Of a stretch of 64,000 nt of DNA, positions 51,350 to 59,649 are shown piece after piece. Below the pieces are notes generated by a model. That model was not told where the DNA came from. It searched no databases and saw only the letters and a list, made by a program, of their open reading frames with translations. The DNA is from Atlanticothrix silvestris CENA357. Lineage in GTDB: Bacteria > Cyanobacteriota > Cyanobacteriia > Cyanobacteriales > Nostocaceae. The DNA is taken from positions 117,421 through 181,420 of the forward strand of contig NZ_JAECZB010000001.1 in the NCBI RefSeq assembly GCF_016056295.1. The letters are read 5' to 3'. Position numbers and translations under genes: made by a program. The first letter of the stretch is position 1. Every line of letters begins with the position of its first letter.

Positions 51350-53062
51350 ATGACCGATTCCAAACCCCGTGACGTACAAGTTCTCCCCATTGCTACAAAT
51401 ACCAAAATTCTCAGAGCGCGTAGTTGGTCACGTCTGCGGTTTGAAATTGAATATGCACTAGAAAGAGGTACTACCTCCAATTGCTATTTAATTGAAGGTG
51501 ATAAAACCGCAATTATTGACCCACCTGCTGAAACCTTCACTGAAATTTATTTAGAAGCATTGCAGCAGACCTTAAACTTGAAAAAGTTGGATTATGTCAT
51601 CCTTGGTCATTTCAGTCCCAACCGCATACCAACCCTCAAGCTACTTCTAGAACTAGCACCGCAAATAACCTTTGTCTGTTCTTTACCTAGCGCTGCATAT
51701 TTAAATAATGCTTTCCCAGATAACACACTAAACATTTTAGTGATGCGTGGGAAAGAAACTTTAGATTTAGGCAAGGGTCATGTTTTAAAATTCTTGCCTA
51801 TTCCTAGTCCTCGTTGGCCAGAAGGACTTTGTACTTATGATCAGCAAACCCAAATTCTCTACACAGATAAACTCTTCGGCACTCATATCTGTGGTGATGA
51901 AGTATTTGATGATAACTGGGAATCCTTTAAAGAAGACCAACGCTACTACTACAATTGTCTGATGGCTCCCCAAGCGACCCATGTGGAAGCAGTCTTGGAG
52001 AAAATATCAGATTTACATGTGAGAATGTACGCTGTTGGTCACGGGCCTTTGGTACGCACCGGCTTAATTGAACTTACTAAAGCTTATGGAGAATGGAGCC
52101 GTTCTCAAAGAAATCGAGAAATTTCTGTGGCTCTACTTTATGCCTCAGCTTATGGCAATACAGCAACTCTGGCACAGGCGATGGCTTTGGGGCTAACCAA
52201 GGGCGGAGTTGCAGTACATTCAATTAACTGCGAATTTGCCTCACCTGATGAAATTCGCACTGCTGTGGAACAGTCGGATGGCTTTGTTATTGGTTCTCCA
52301 ACCATAGGCGGTCATGCACCTACTCCTATTCATACTGCTTTGGGTATCGTGTTAACCATTGGTGACAACAACCAACTAGCTGGGGTGTTTGGTTCCTACG
52401 GCTGGAGTGGCGAAGCATTAGACATGATTGAAGGTAAACTGCGGGATGCAGGATATCGCTTTGGATTTGAGACTTTGAAGGTGAAGTTTAAGCCTGACGA
52501 TGTTACTCTCAAATTCTGTGAAGAAGTCGGTACAGACTTTGCCCAAACACTGAAAAAAGCTAAAAAAGTACGCGTACCACAACAATCTGCTACACCTTTA
52601 GAACAAGCCGTGGGTAGAATTGTTGGCTCAGTGTGCGTGATTACAGCTAAACAGGGAGATGTTTCTACCGGGATGCTAGGCGCTTGGGTATCACAAGCAA
52701 CCTTCAACCCACCTGGTATTACTGTCGCGATCGCCAAAGAAAGGGCAGTTGAATCTCTCATGTATCCAGGAGGTAAATTTACCCTGAACATCCTAGCTGA
52801 TGGAAATCATTTAGATTACATGAAGCATTTTCGCAAAAATTTTGCCCCAGGAGAAGATCGGTTTGCTAACTTTAGTACTACAGTTGCAGATAATGGCTGT
52901 ACTGTAATCACTGACGCTCTAGCTTATGTGGAATGTTCAGTCAGCCAACGCATGGAATGTGGCGATCACTGGGTAGTATATGCAACAGTTGACAACGGTA
53001 AATTAATTCAACCTGATGCAGTTACTGCCATTAACCACCGCAAAACAGGTACTCATTACTAG
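51350..53062 (+). CDS. flv1: Flavodiiron protein, Flv1 type (degenerate diiron ligands)
   Basis: A 570-residue flavodiiron protein with the same three domains as its neighbour. The ligand positions differ: LGHFSPNRIPT replaces SHTEPDHSG, PRWP replaces LHWP, and TDKLFG replaces CDAFG; only the VGHGP histidine is kept. This is the class B pattern of Flv1/Flv2, which work as partners of Flv3/Flv4. Flavodoxin (LLYASAYGNTATLAQ) and flavin-reductase parts look intact. The ATG at 51350 gives a protein equal in length to Flv3; ATG 51248 would add a Phe/Ser-rich 34 residues. Same strand as flv3, so probably co-transcribed. Confidence 0.87.
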   Translation: MTDSKPRDVQVLPIATNTKILRARSWSRLRFEIEYALERGTTSNCYLIEGDKTAIIDPPAETFTEIYLEALQQTLNLKKLDYVILGHFSPNRIPTLKLLLELAPQITFVCSLPSAAYLNNAFPDNTLNILVMRGKETLDLGKGHVLKFLPIPSPRWPEGLCTYDQQTQILYTDKLFGTHICGDEVFDDNWESFKEDQRYYYNCLMAPQATHVEAVLEKISDLHVRMYAVGHGPLVRTGLIELTKAYGEWSRSQRNREISVALLYASAYGNTATLAQAMALGLTKGGVAVHSINCEFASPDEIRTAVEQSDGFVIGSPTIGGHAPTPIHTALGIVLTIGDNNQLAGVFGSYGWSGEALDMIEGKLRDAGYRFGFETLKVKFKPDDVTLKFCEEVGTDFAQTLKKAKKVRVPQQSATPLEQAVGRIVGSVCVITAKQGDVSTGMLGAWVSQATFNPPGITVAIAKERAVESLMYPGGKFTLNILADGNHLDYMKHFRKNFAPGEDRFANFSTTVADNGCTVITDALAYVECSVSQRMECGDHWVVYATVDNGKLIQPDAVTAINHRKTGTHY

Positions 53063-53314
53063 AAACTTGTAGCGGTTCTCAGTTAAGTAAGTTACAGTTT
53101 TAAAATTTCCCCCTTCCCACATCGGTAAGGGGGTTCGATTTTATCTACATACCTCACCCCTGCTAAAATAACGTGAGTTCGACAGACCTCTCCCTCCCGG
53201 CCTCCCTCTCCTAAAAGGCGTACTCTTTTGGAGAAGCAAGCTACGCGTAGCGTCTCCGTCAGGAGAAGCAGGAGCAACGAAAAAATCATGGTTTTACTTC
53301 CCTCTCCTACGAGG

Positions 53315-53519
53315 CTACGGTGTACACACATCTCTATGCTGAGTACAAAATGTGGTTTGCTCCCCCTAAATCCACGCCACTTGCTACAAGTCGGGGAACC
53401 GCAAGAGCGCAGTAGCTCCCCTTCAAAAGAGGGACTTTGATTCTAGTTCCCCCTTTTTTAAGCTAGGGGGGATCGGAACGATACGGGATAAGGTTATCAG
53501 ACTTGTGTGTACACCGTAG
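53315..53519. mobile_element. Inner MITE with 16-bp ends and 11-bp target duplication
   Basis: Inside the outer MITE. Perfect inverted ends CTACGGTGTACACACA (53315-53330) and its complement (53504-53519), flanked by the 11-bp direct repeat CTCCTACGAGG (53304-53314, 53520-53530). An 11-bp duplication would fit IS4-group elements, though I recognise no matching transposase here. The 205 bp are non-coding and include dispersed hairpin repeat copy 4. Confidence 0.88.
53376..53416. repeat. Dispersed hairpin repeat, copy 4
   Basis: A 41-bp copy with ends GCCACT and AGTAGC around the shared core CAAGTCGGGGAACCGCAAG. It interrupts a CCCCTAAATCC|CCCTTCAAAAG sequence inside the inner MITE. One pair in the stem is broken (C/A) relative to copy 2. 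Confidence 0.85.
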
Positions 53520-53577
53520 CTCCTACGAGGAGAGGGGCTGGGGGAGAGGTCAGAACAATACTCATCGAACTCACGTT

Positions 53578-54741
53578 AAAATAATCATGCCTTTTTTCAG
53601 GATGATTCACTTTTAGTAAACGGCTATAGGCCTAGTTATAGGCAATTTTAATCCTCATTAGCTTGCCCCTTCCTACTCCCGTTTTGACCATCAACTGATG
53701 AATAAAATCAACCTGATGCCATTTACCGTATATCTACGTACTTTCGATAGCAAAAATTTGATTGGGAACTTTCCACTTAACGGTTAGTCTAGCGAATGTG
53801 GCAGAAATATTTAAGTAAGATTCCGCAATTGCCACCAAGACAACTGAATCAGTAACATGTCATCTTGAACTAGAAAATCAGTAATTGGCAATTCTTACAC
53901 AAAATGCCAACTACTGCTGCCACGCTTTCATATTAAATTGTTCTTCCTATGACCGCACAACACAAGAAAATTAAATTTCCTATTTGGCAGTATCTTAATC
54001 AACCCTTGTTTAGTGGCGATTCTCAATTAGAATTGAATCCCCGCCGCTTTGCCCACGGCTGGCGAATTAAGCTTCTCAAACGTTGTTGGACTAGGGAATG
54101 TGATGCGAAGGGGCCTCAACAGCATTAGATTTACAAACCCAGCTGCACTGAATTTCAGCCATTAAACTAAGCCTCGTCAAGAACGTGGCTTTTTGCCGTC
54201 TATTAATATATTGACGGTCATTTTGTCAATAAAACTAAGTAAGTCAGTGCAATAAAACCAAACTGTGTGAATAAAAGTAAATAAGGCTCAAACTCTTTCT
54301 CCCCCTGCTCCCTGCCCTGCTTTATCCCAGCAATAATTATTTACGCCGACCGACTTAATTGCATTGCGGCAGCTATCCAAAAGCCAATCTACAGTTCCTA
54401 ATTGCGTGGCCAAGCCTACAAAAGCAAAATTGGAATACTTGTTGCACCTACCGATGTCAAAATGGATGTAAGAATAACAATTAACTGTTGTCTCAGATTG
54501 AGATGTATCCCCAGAACTTGGGAAATAAACAACGCAGACATTGTTTTATAAGGGGCAGTATCATGATTATTCCTAGATTCTAAGTAATTTAACTGTTGTA
54601 GCTATTAAAACATCTATTTCGGAAGTGAAATTTTCGCAAACAAGTTAATCTAAGATCCCGTTGCTTTACAAAATCCTACTCAAAGGGGTACTCACCAGGG
54701 ATACCCCCAGAGATATATTTGGCTTGTGCTTGGAGACGTAT
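53578..54741. other. Long region before dnaE with one possible small gene
   Basis: About 1.1 kb. Apart from a possible 59-codon gene at 53949-54128, I see no gene, RNA or repeat. The dnaE promoter should lie in the last few hundred bases. Confidence 0.55.
53949..54128 (+). CDS. Possible small basic protein
   Basis: A 59-residue frame, MTAQHKKIKFPIWQYLNQPLFSGDSQLEL followed by NPRRFAHGWRIKLLKRCWTRECDAKGPQQH. The regular amphipathic composition and absence of rare-codon runs suggest a real gene, and similar short basic proteins occur in cyanobacteria, but I cannot name a family. No strong ribosome-binding site is visible (TTCTTCCT precedes the ATG). Confidence 0.45.
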   Translation: MTAQHKKIKFPIWQYLNQPLFSGDSQLELNPRRFAHGWRIKLLKRCWTRECDAKGPQQH

Positions 54742-57372
54742 ATGTCCTTTGTGCCATTACATATTCACAGTGACTACAGTTTGCTCGATGGAGCAAGTCA
54801 ACTGCCAGAGTTGGTAGATCGAGCGATCGCACTAGGCATAAAAGCGATCGCCCTTACGGATCATGGTGTCATGTATGGTGCTGTTGAGTTAATCAAGATT
54901 TGTCGTAGTAAGAATATTAAGCCAATCATTGGCAACGAAATGTATATTATTAACGGCGATATTGAAAAACAAGAACGCCGTCCTAAATATCATCAAGTCG
55001 TTTTAGCTAAAAATACTAAAGGTTACAAAAATTTAGTTAAATTAACTACTATTTCTCATCTCCAGGGTGTGCAAGGTAAAGGAATTTTTTCTCGCCCTTG
55101 TATCAATAAAGATTTGCTCAAACAATATCATGAAGGTTTGATTGTCACTAGTGCTTGTTTAGGTGGTGAAATTCCCCAAGCAATTCTTAGCGGTAGGCCA
55201 GATGCAGCGCGTAAAGTTGCTAAGTGGTACAAAGACATATTTGGTGATGATTTTTATCTAGAGATTCAAGACCACGGCTCTCAAGAAGACCGAATTGTCA
55301 ATGTAGAAATTGTTAAAATTGCGCGAGAACTAGAAATTAAATTTGTTGCTACAAACGATTCTCATTTTATCTCTTGTTTTGACGTTGAAGCACATGATGC
55401 TTTGTTATGTATTCAAACTGGTAAGTTAATTGCTGAAGATAATCGGATGCGTTACAGCGGCACCGAATATCTCAAATCTGCTGAAGAGATGCAGATGTTA
55501 TTCCGCGATCATTTGCCAGATGATGTAATTACTGAGGCTATAGCTACTACTGAAGAAGTTGCCAATAAAGTCGAGCCTTACCATATTATGGGTGAGCCTC
55601 AAATTCCTACTCCTCCTATTCCCTCTGGCCACACTCCAGATACTTACGCCGAAGAAGTAGCTTGGCAAGGACTTTTAGAACGATTAAATCGCAAATCCCG
55701 CAATGAAGTTGATCCAGTCTACAAGGAAAGATTGGAATACGAACTTAAAATGCTTCAGCAGATGGGTTTTTCCACATATTTCTTAGTTGTGTGGGACTAT
55801 ATCAAATTTGCCAGAGATAATAATATACCAGTAGGGCCAGGCCGTGGTTCGGCGGCTGGGTCTTTGGTCGCTTATGCAATGCGAATTACCAATATTGATC
55901 CAGTACATCATGGATTATTATTTGAGCGATTTTTGAACCCAGAACGAAAATCTATGCCTGATATTGATACAGATTTCTGCATTGAAAAAAGAGATAAAGT
56001 TATTGAATATGTAACTGAAAAATACGGTAAAGATAGAGTTGCTCAAATTATTACTTTTAACCGTTTAACATCTAAAGCTGTTTTAAAAGATGTCGCCAGA
56101 GTGTTGAATATTCCTTATGGCGAAGCCGATAAAATGGCAAAATTAATTCCTGTAGTGCGGGGTAAACCTACTAAACTCAAGGTGATGATTTCTAATGAAA
56201 CTCCTGAACCAGAGTTTAAAGAAAGATATGACAATAACCCTCATGTTCGCCATTGGCTCGATATGGCAATGCGAATTGAAGGAACTAACAAAACTTTTGG
56301 TGTTCATGCCGCAGGTGTCGTAATTTCTGCTGACCCACTCGATGAAATTGTGCCACTACAAAGAAATAATGATGGTTCTGTGATTACCCAGTATTTCATG
56401 GAAGATCTGGAATCGATGGGCTTGTTGAAAATGGATTTTCTGGGCTTGCGTAACTTGACATTGATTCAAAAAACTATTGATTTAATTGAAGAAACCAATG
56501 GCTATCGTATTGACCCTGATGAAATTACAGGTCAAGAAAGGAAAGCTCAGAAGATATTAGCGAAAGGTGAACATAGCACTTTACCAAAAGATGTACAAAA
56601 ATCTTATGAACTTTTAGAAGCAGGTGAATTGGAAGGAATATTTCAATTAGAGTCTTCTGGAATGCGTCAAATAGTACGAGATTTGAAGCCTTCTAATATA
56701 GAAGATATTTCTTCGATTTTGGCACTTTACCGACCAGGCCCATTAGATGCGGGTTTAATTCCTAAATTTATTAACCGTAAGCATGGGCGGGAGGCAATTG
56801 ATTATCAAAACCCTATTCTCGAACCAGTATTGAATGAAACCTACGGAATTATGGTCTATCAAGAGCAAATTATGAAAATTGCTCAAGATATGGCTGGATA
56901 TACTCTAGGGCAAGCTGATTTGCTACGCCGTGCAATGGGTAAAAAGAAAGTTTCGGAGATGCAAAAACAGCGAGAAAAATTTGTTGATGGAGCAGCCAAA
57001 AATGGGGTTAAGAAACAAGTAGCTGATGAATTATTCGAGCAAATGTTGAAATTTGCTGAATATTGCTTAAGTTATGACACGGAAGTATTGACAGTAGAAT
57101 ATGGCTTAATGCCTATTGGGAAAATTGTAGAAAAAAATATTGAATGCACGGTGTACAGTGTTGATAGTAATGGCAATGTTTATACGCAACCTGTCGCACA
57201 GTGGCATAATCGTGGTCAACAAGAAGTTTTTGAATATTGTTTAGATGATGGTTCAATAATTCGGGCAACAAAAGACCATAAATTTATGACTACTGATGGT
57301 GAAATGTTGCCAATTGATGAAATTTTTGAACGGGGATTGGATTTGATACAAGTTAAGGGATTACCAGAATAA
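54742..57372 (+). CDS. dnaE-N: DNA polymerase III alpha subunit, N-terminal half with split N-intein
   Basis: The first part of the replicative polymerase. The PHP domain ([14 protein letters not shown]) starts at residue 5, the polymerase palm has [14 protein letters not shown] and [10 protein letters not shown], and the extein ends KFAEY at residue 774. Then a 102-residue N-intein begins [20 protein letters not shown], with the block B motif ATKDHKF, and ends at the stop codon. This matches the split DnaE intein of Nostoc/Anabaena, where a second gene elsewhere supplies the C-intein and the rest of DnaE, and the halves are joined by trans-splicing. ATG 54742 begins the conserved [13 protein letters not shown]; an upstream in-frame TTG at 54661 is not needed. 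Confidence 0.96.
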   Translation: MSFVPLHIHSDYSLLDGASQLPELVDRAIALGIKAIALTDHGVMYGAVELIKICRSKNIKPIIGNEMYIINGDIEKQERRPKYHQVVLAKNTKGYKNLVKLTTISHLQGVQGKGIFSRPCINKDLLKQYHEGLIVTSACLGGEIPQAILSGRPDAARKVAKWYKDIFGDDFYLEIQDHGSQEDRIVNVEIVKIARELEIKFVATNDSHFISCFDVEAHDALLCIQTGKLIAEDNRMRYSGTEYLKSAEEMQMLFRDHLPDDVITEAIATTEEVANKVEPYHIMGEPQIPTPPIPSGHTPDTYAEEVAWQGLLERLNRKSRNEVDPVYKERLEYELKMLQQMGFSTYFLVVWDYIKFARDNNIPVGPGRGSAAGSLVAYAMRITNIDPVHHGLLFERFLNPERKSMPDIDTDFCIEKRDKVIEYVTEKYGKDRVAQIITFNRLTSKAVLKDVARVLNIPYGEADKMAKLIPVVRGKPTKLKVMISNETPEPEFKERYDNNPHVRHWLDMAMRIEGTNKTFGVHAAGVVISADPLDEIVPLQRNNDGSVITQYFMEDLESMGLLKMDFLGLRNLTLIQKTIDLIEETNGYRIDPDEITGQERKAQKILAKGEHSTLPKDVQKSYELLEAGELEGIFQLESSGMRQIVRDLKPSNIEDISSILALYRPGPLDAGLIPKFINRKHGREAIDYQNPILEPVLNETYGIMVYQEQIMKIAQDMAGYTLGQADLLRRAMGKKKVSEMQKQREKFVDGAAKNGVKKQVADELFEQMLKFAEYCLSYDTEVLTVEYGLMPIGKIVEKNIECTVYSVDSNGNVYTQPVAQWHNRGQQEVFEYCLDDGSIIRATKDHKFMTTDGEMLPIDEIFERGLDLIQVKGLPE

Positions 57373-57385
57373 CTAAATTTTTAGG

Positions 57386-59197
57386 TTAAAAAGAAACTGC
57401 AACCCGAAAACCGAGGATATTACCTCGACCATCCTGGGGGTTCCAACTGCGATATGAAGACCGACACAACCTTGCAGAACTTTTCCAAGAACCCCCTCGA
57501 ATCAGACGCGACTGACTGTCATCTTTAGACAACCACACACTACTATCACAAGGTGCGCCTTTATAATTTTCATGCCAATGATCAGCGCACCATTCCCAAA
57601 CTAGCCCATGCATATCGTATAATCCGAAGGCATTTGCCGGAAAACTGCCCACTGGAATAGTTTGGCCATAATTTGTTCCTTGAACTCCAGCGCTGTAAGT
57701 AGAGTTGTTGTTATAACTTGCCAAGTTAGGAGTGAGAGTTTCACCAAAATGAAAAGGGGTAGTAGTTCTAGCACGACAAGCATATTCCCACTCGGCTTCG
57801 CTAGGAAGTCGATAGTTTCGCTCTGTTTTTTGACACAGCCTGGCACAAAATTCTACTGCATCGTCCCAAGAAACTTGCTCTACCGGGCGGTTTATTCCTT
57901 TAAAATTAGCCGGTTCAGGATCAAGATTGCGGTTAATTAACGGAAGTTCTGCAACAGCCCGCCATTGTGCCTGGGTAACTGGAAATTTACCTATGAAAAA
58001 AGGTTTAATTGTTACAAGGTGCTGAGGACTTTCAGCATCAAATCGTTTTGCTTCATCGTCTGGTGAACCCATCAGGAACTGCCCACCAGGAATAGATACC
58101 ATCGCCAAAGTGATATCATTGCCTAAGTTTTCGGTAAAGCCTTGAGTTGCTTGGCGACTACGGTTGATGTCATAAGTAGCTGTAGAAGTAAATGATCGCT
58201 CTACAGTCGCAGTCTCAAACTCAAATTGCTCTAGAGGTAAAATCACCGTCTCTAATTCAATTTGAGTTAACTCAGACGAATTGAGAGCAGATTGCTCTTT
58301 GATTGTTGATTTGGGGTTTGACGGTAGAGATGATGAAGATGAAATTAGCAACGGCAGTGATAGCGATAACACTGAAGTTGAAGTGAGTGCTTGCAATGCT
58401 TCAACTGCTGACGGATAGCGAGCGTTATAATTATCACACACCATTGTGTCTAGAATATCGGCAAAGCGATCGCTGGCCCGCACATAATCACGCCACAGAG
58501 GTTGTCCAGTTGGGGAATCTTCTTGTAAAAGATAGGGGGGAATTCCTGTCAAGGCTTCAATACCCATCATGCCTAAAGCGTAAATATCACTGCATAAGCG
58601 AGCCTTACCTCTGGCTTGCTCTTTGGGTACATAACCTGGAGTCCCAATAAACATAGTGGAATTAAGCACCCTCTGAAGATTCATCCAGAAGTTGCCAATT
58701 TCTTTCACACAGCCAAAGTCAATCAGAAAAAGCTTGCCATTGTATTTGCATCGCATCACATTTTCTGGTTTGATATCTCGGTGAATTACATTATGTTGAT
58801 GAACAAACACCAGTACTTCTAAAATATCCTGCAACAGCTTTGTGACAACGCGCTCTCTCAGTGGCTTTCCCCGTATAATTTCTTTTCTGAGCGTATGTCC
58901 TTCTACATAATCTTGGATAATGTACAGTTCATTATCGACAGTAAAATGAGCCAGTAGCCGCGGAATTTGAGGATGTTCACCCAATTTCTCTAGCATTACT
59001 GCTTCTTGCTCAAAAAGTTCTAGTATTTTGGGATGGGTATACTTGGGCTTAAGTCGCTTAACTACACATATAGGTTTACTAGGACGTTTCTCATCTATCG
59101 CTAAGTAGGTCTCCCCAAAGTTGCCTTCAGCTAGTTTTTTCAGGATTTTATAGCGTCCATCTAGAGTTTTCCTATCAAGCCCATACTCAAGTGTCAT
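57386..59197 (-). CDS. Ser/Thr protein kinase fused to a formylglycine-generating-enzyme-like domain
   Basis: A 603-residue protein. The kinase domain (about 14-280) has AEGNFGETY (glycine loop), Lys47 (CVVKRL), HRD at 139-141 (VIHRDIKPENV), DFG at 160-162, and the activation segment GTPGYVPKEQARG. A Ser/Thr-rich linker follows. From about 365 the FGE-sulfatase domain starts IPGGQFLMGSPDDEAKR and continues with PVTQAQWRAVA, RLPSEAEWEYACRA, GLYDMHGLVWEWCADHW and RGGSW...RLCRSSYR...GFRV. This pairing is a recurrent cyanobacterial architecture. Whether the FGE part is catalytic or a binding module is open. The ATG at 59197 has GGAGG upstream; ATG 59215 is possible. It converges with dnaE, 13 bp away. 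Confidence 0.87.
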   Translation of the reverse strand: MTLEYGLDRKTLDGRYKILKKLAEGNFGETYLAIDEKRPSKPICVVKRLKPKYTHPKILELFEQEAVMLEKLGEHPQIPRLLAHFTVDNELYIIQDYVEGHTLRKEIIRGKPLRERVVTKLLQDILEVLVFVHQHNVIHRDIKPENVMRCKYNGKLFLIDFGCVKEIGNFWMNLQRVLNSTMFIGTPGYVPKEQARGKARLCSDIYALGMMGIEALTGIPPYLLQEDSPTGQPLWRDYVRASDRFADILDTMVCDNYNARYPSAVEALQALTSTSVLSLSLPLLISSSSSLPSNPKSTIKEQSALNSSELTQIELETVILPLEQFEFETATVERSFTSTATYDINRSRQATQGFTENLGNDITLAMVSIPGGQFLMGSPDDEAKRFDAESPQHLVTIKPFFIGKFPVTQAQWRAVAELPLINRNLDPEPANFKGINRPVEQVSWDDAVEFCARLCQKTERNYRLPSEAEWEYACRARTTTPFHFGETLTPNLASYNNNSTYSAGVQGTNYGQTIPVGSFPANAFGLYDMHGLVWEWCADHWHENYKGAPCDSSVWLSKDDSQSRLIRGGSWKSSARLCRSSYRSWNPQDGRGNILGFRVAVSF

Positions 59198-59649
59198 CTC
59201 TGTAGTAACCTCCATGCCTAAGAATGATACATAAGTAGATTCAGTAGTTAAGTTTCTTAAATATCTATTATCTCGTTTTGTAAACAAAAATTAGGATACA
59301 GCAAAAATTATGTTGTCGTAAATGTTGCATTTTAGTTTTGTCAGTGGTTAGTAGTCAGTAGTAAAGAAACAACTGACTACTAACCACTGACAACTAACTA
59401 CTGACAACTGACCCTCATAGCGTAAGTAAAACTGGCATCTTTAATTTTCTGTATGTTATGTTCACAAGAAACAGTTCACTCTTTGTTAGAAGCTACAAAG
59501 CCTTAAAAATACATTAATCCGCAGGACTAAAAATTAAGTACTGGCACTGTTCCTTAGAAAAGAAAAATTTCAACTCAAAAACTGATTACACTTATGTCCA
59601 GGAATGCTAGAGTTTCAGGAAATTCATTGCAACTTTTCAGCGGGTATTC
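59198..59649. other. Divergent promoter region with a 22-bp perfect hairpin
   Basis: About 450 bp between divergent genes. The perfect stem-loop at 59338-59393 is listed separately. More CTACTGACAACTGAC heptamers follow to about 59412. No gene seen. Confidence 0.6.
59338..59393. repeat. 22-bp perfect inverted repeat made of heptamers
   Basis: The arm TTGTCAGTGGTTAGTAGTCA(GT), 59338-59359, pairs base for base with 59372-59393, with a 12-base loop. The arms are AGTCAGT-type heptamers, the same units as at 22003-22044, placed in inverted orientation. Confidence 0.9.

Larger units (their letters stand above)
53170..53577. mobile_element. Outer MITE with IS982-type ends
   Basis: A 408-bp non-coding element with 13-bp perfect inverted ends AACGTGAGTTCGA (53170-53182/53565-53577) flanked by 5-bp direct repeats AAAAT (53165-53169, 53578-53582). 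Ends and duplication size match the IS at 44610-45726, which could have mobilised it when active. Without the inner element (next entry) it would be about 192 bp. It includes the palindrome GCTACGCGTAGC (53240-53251) inside a larger hairpin. Confidence 0.88.
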
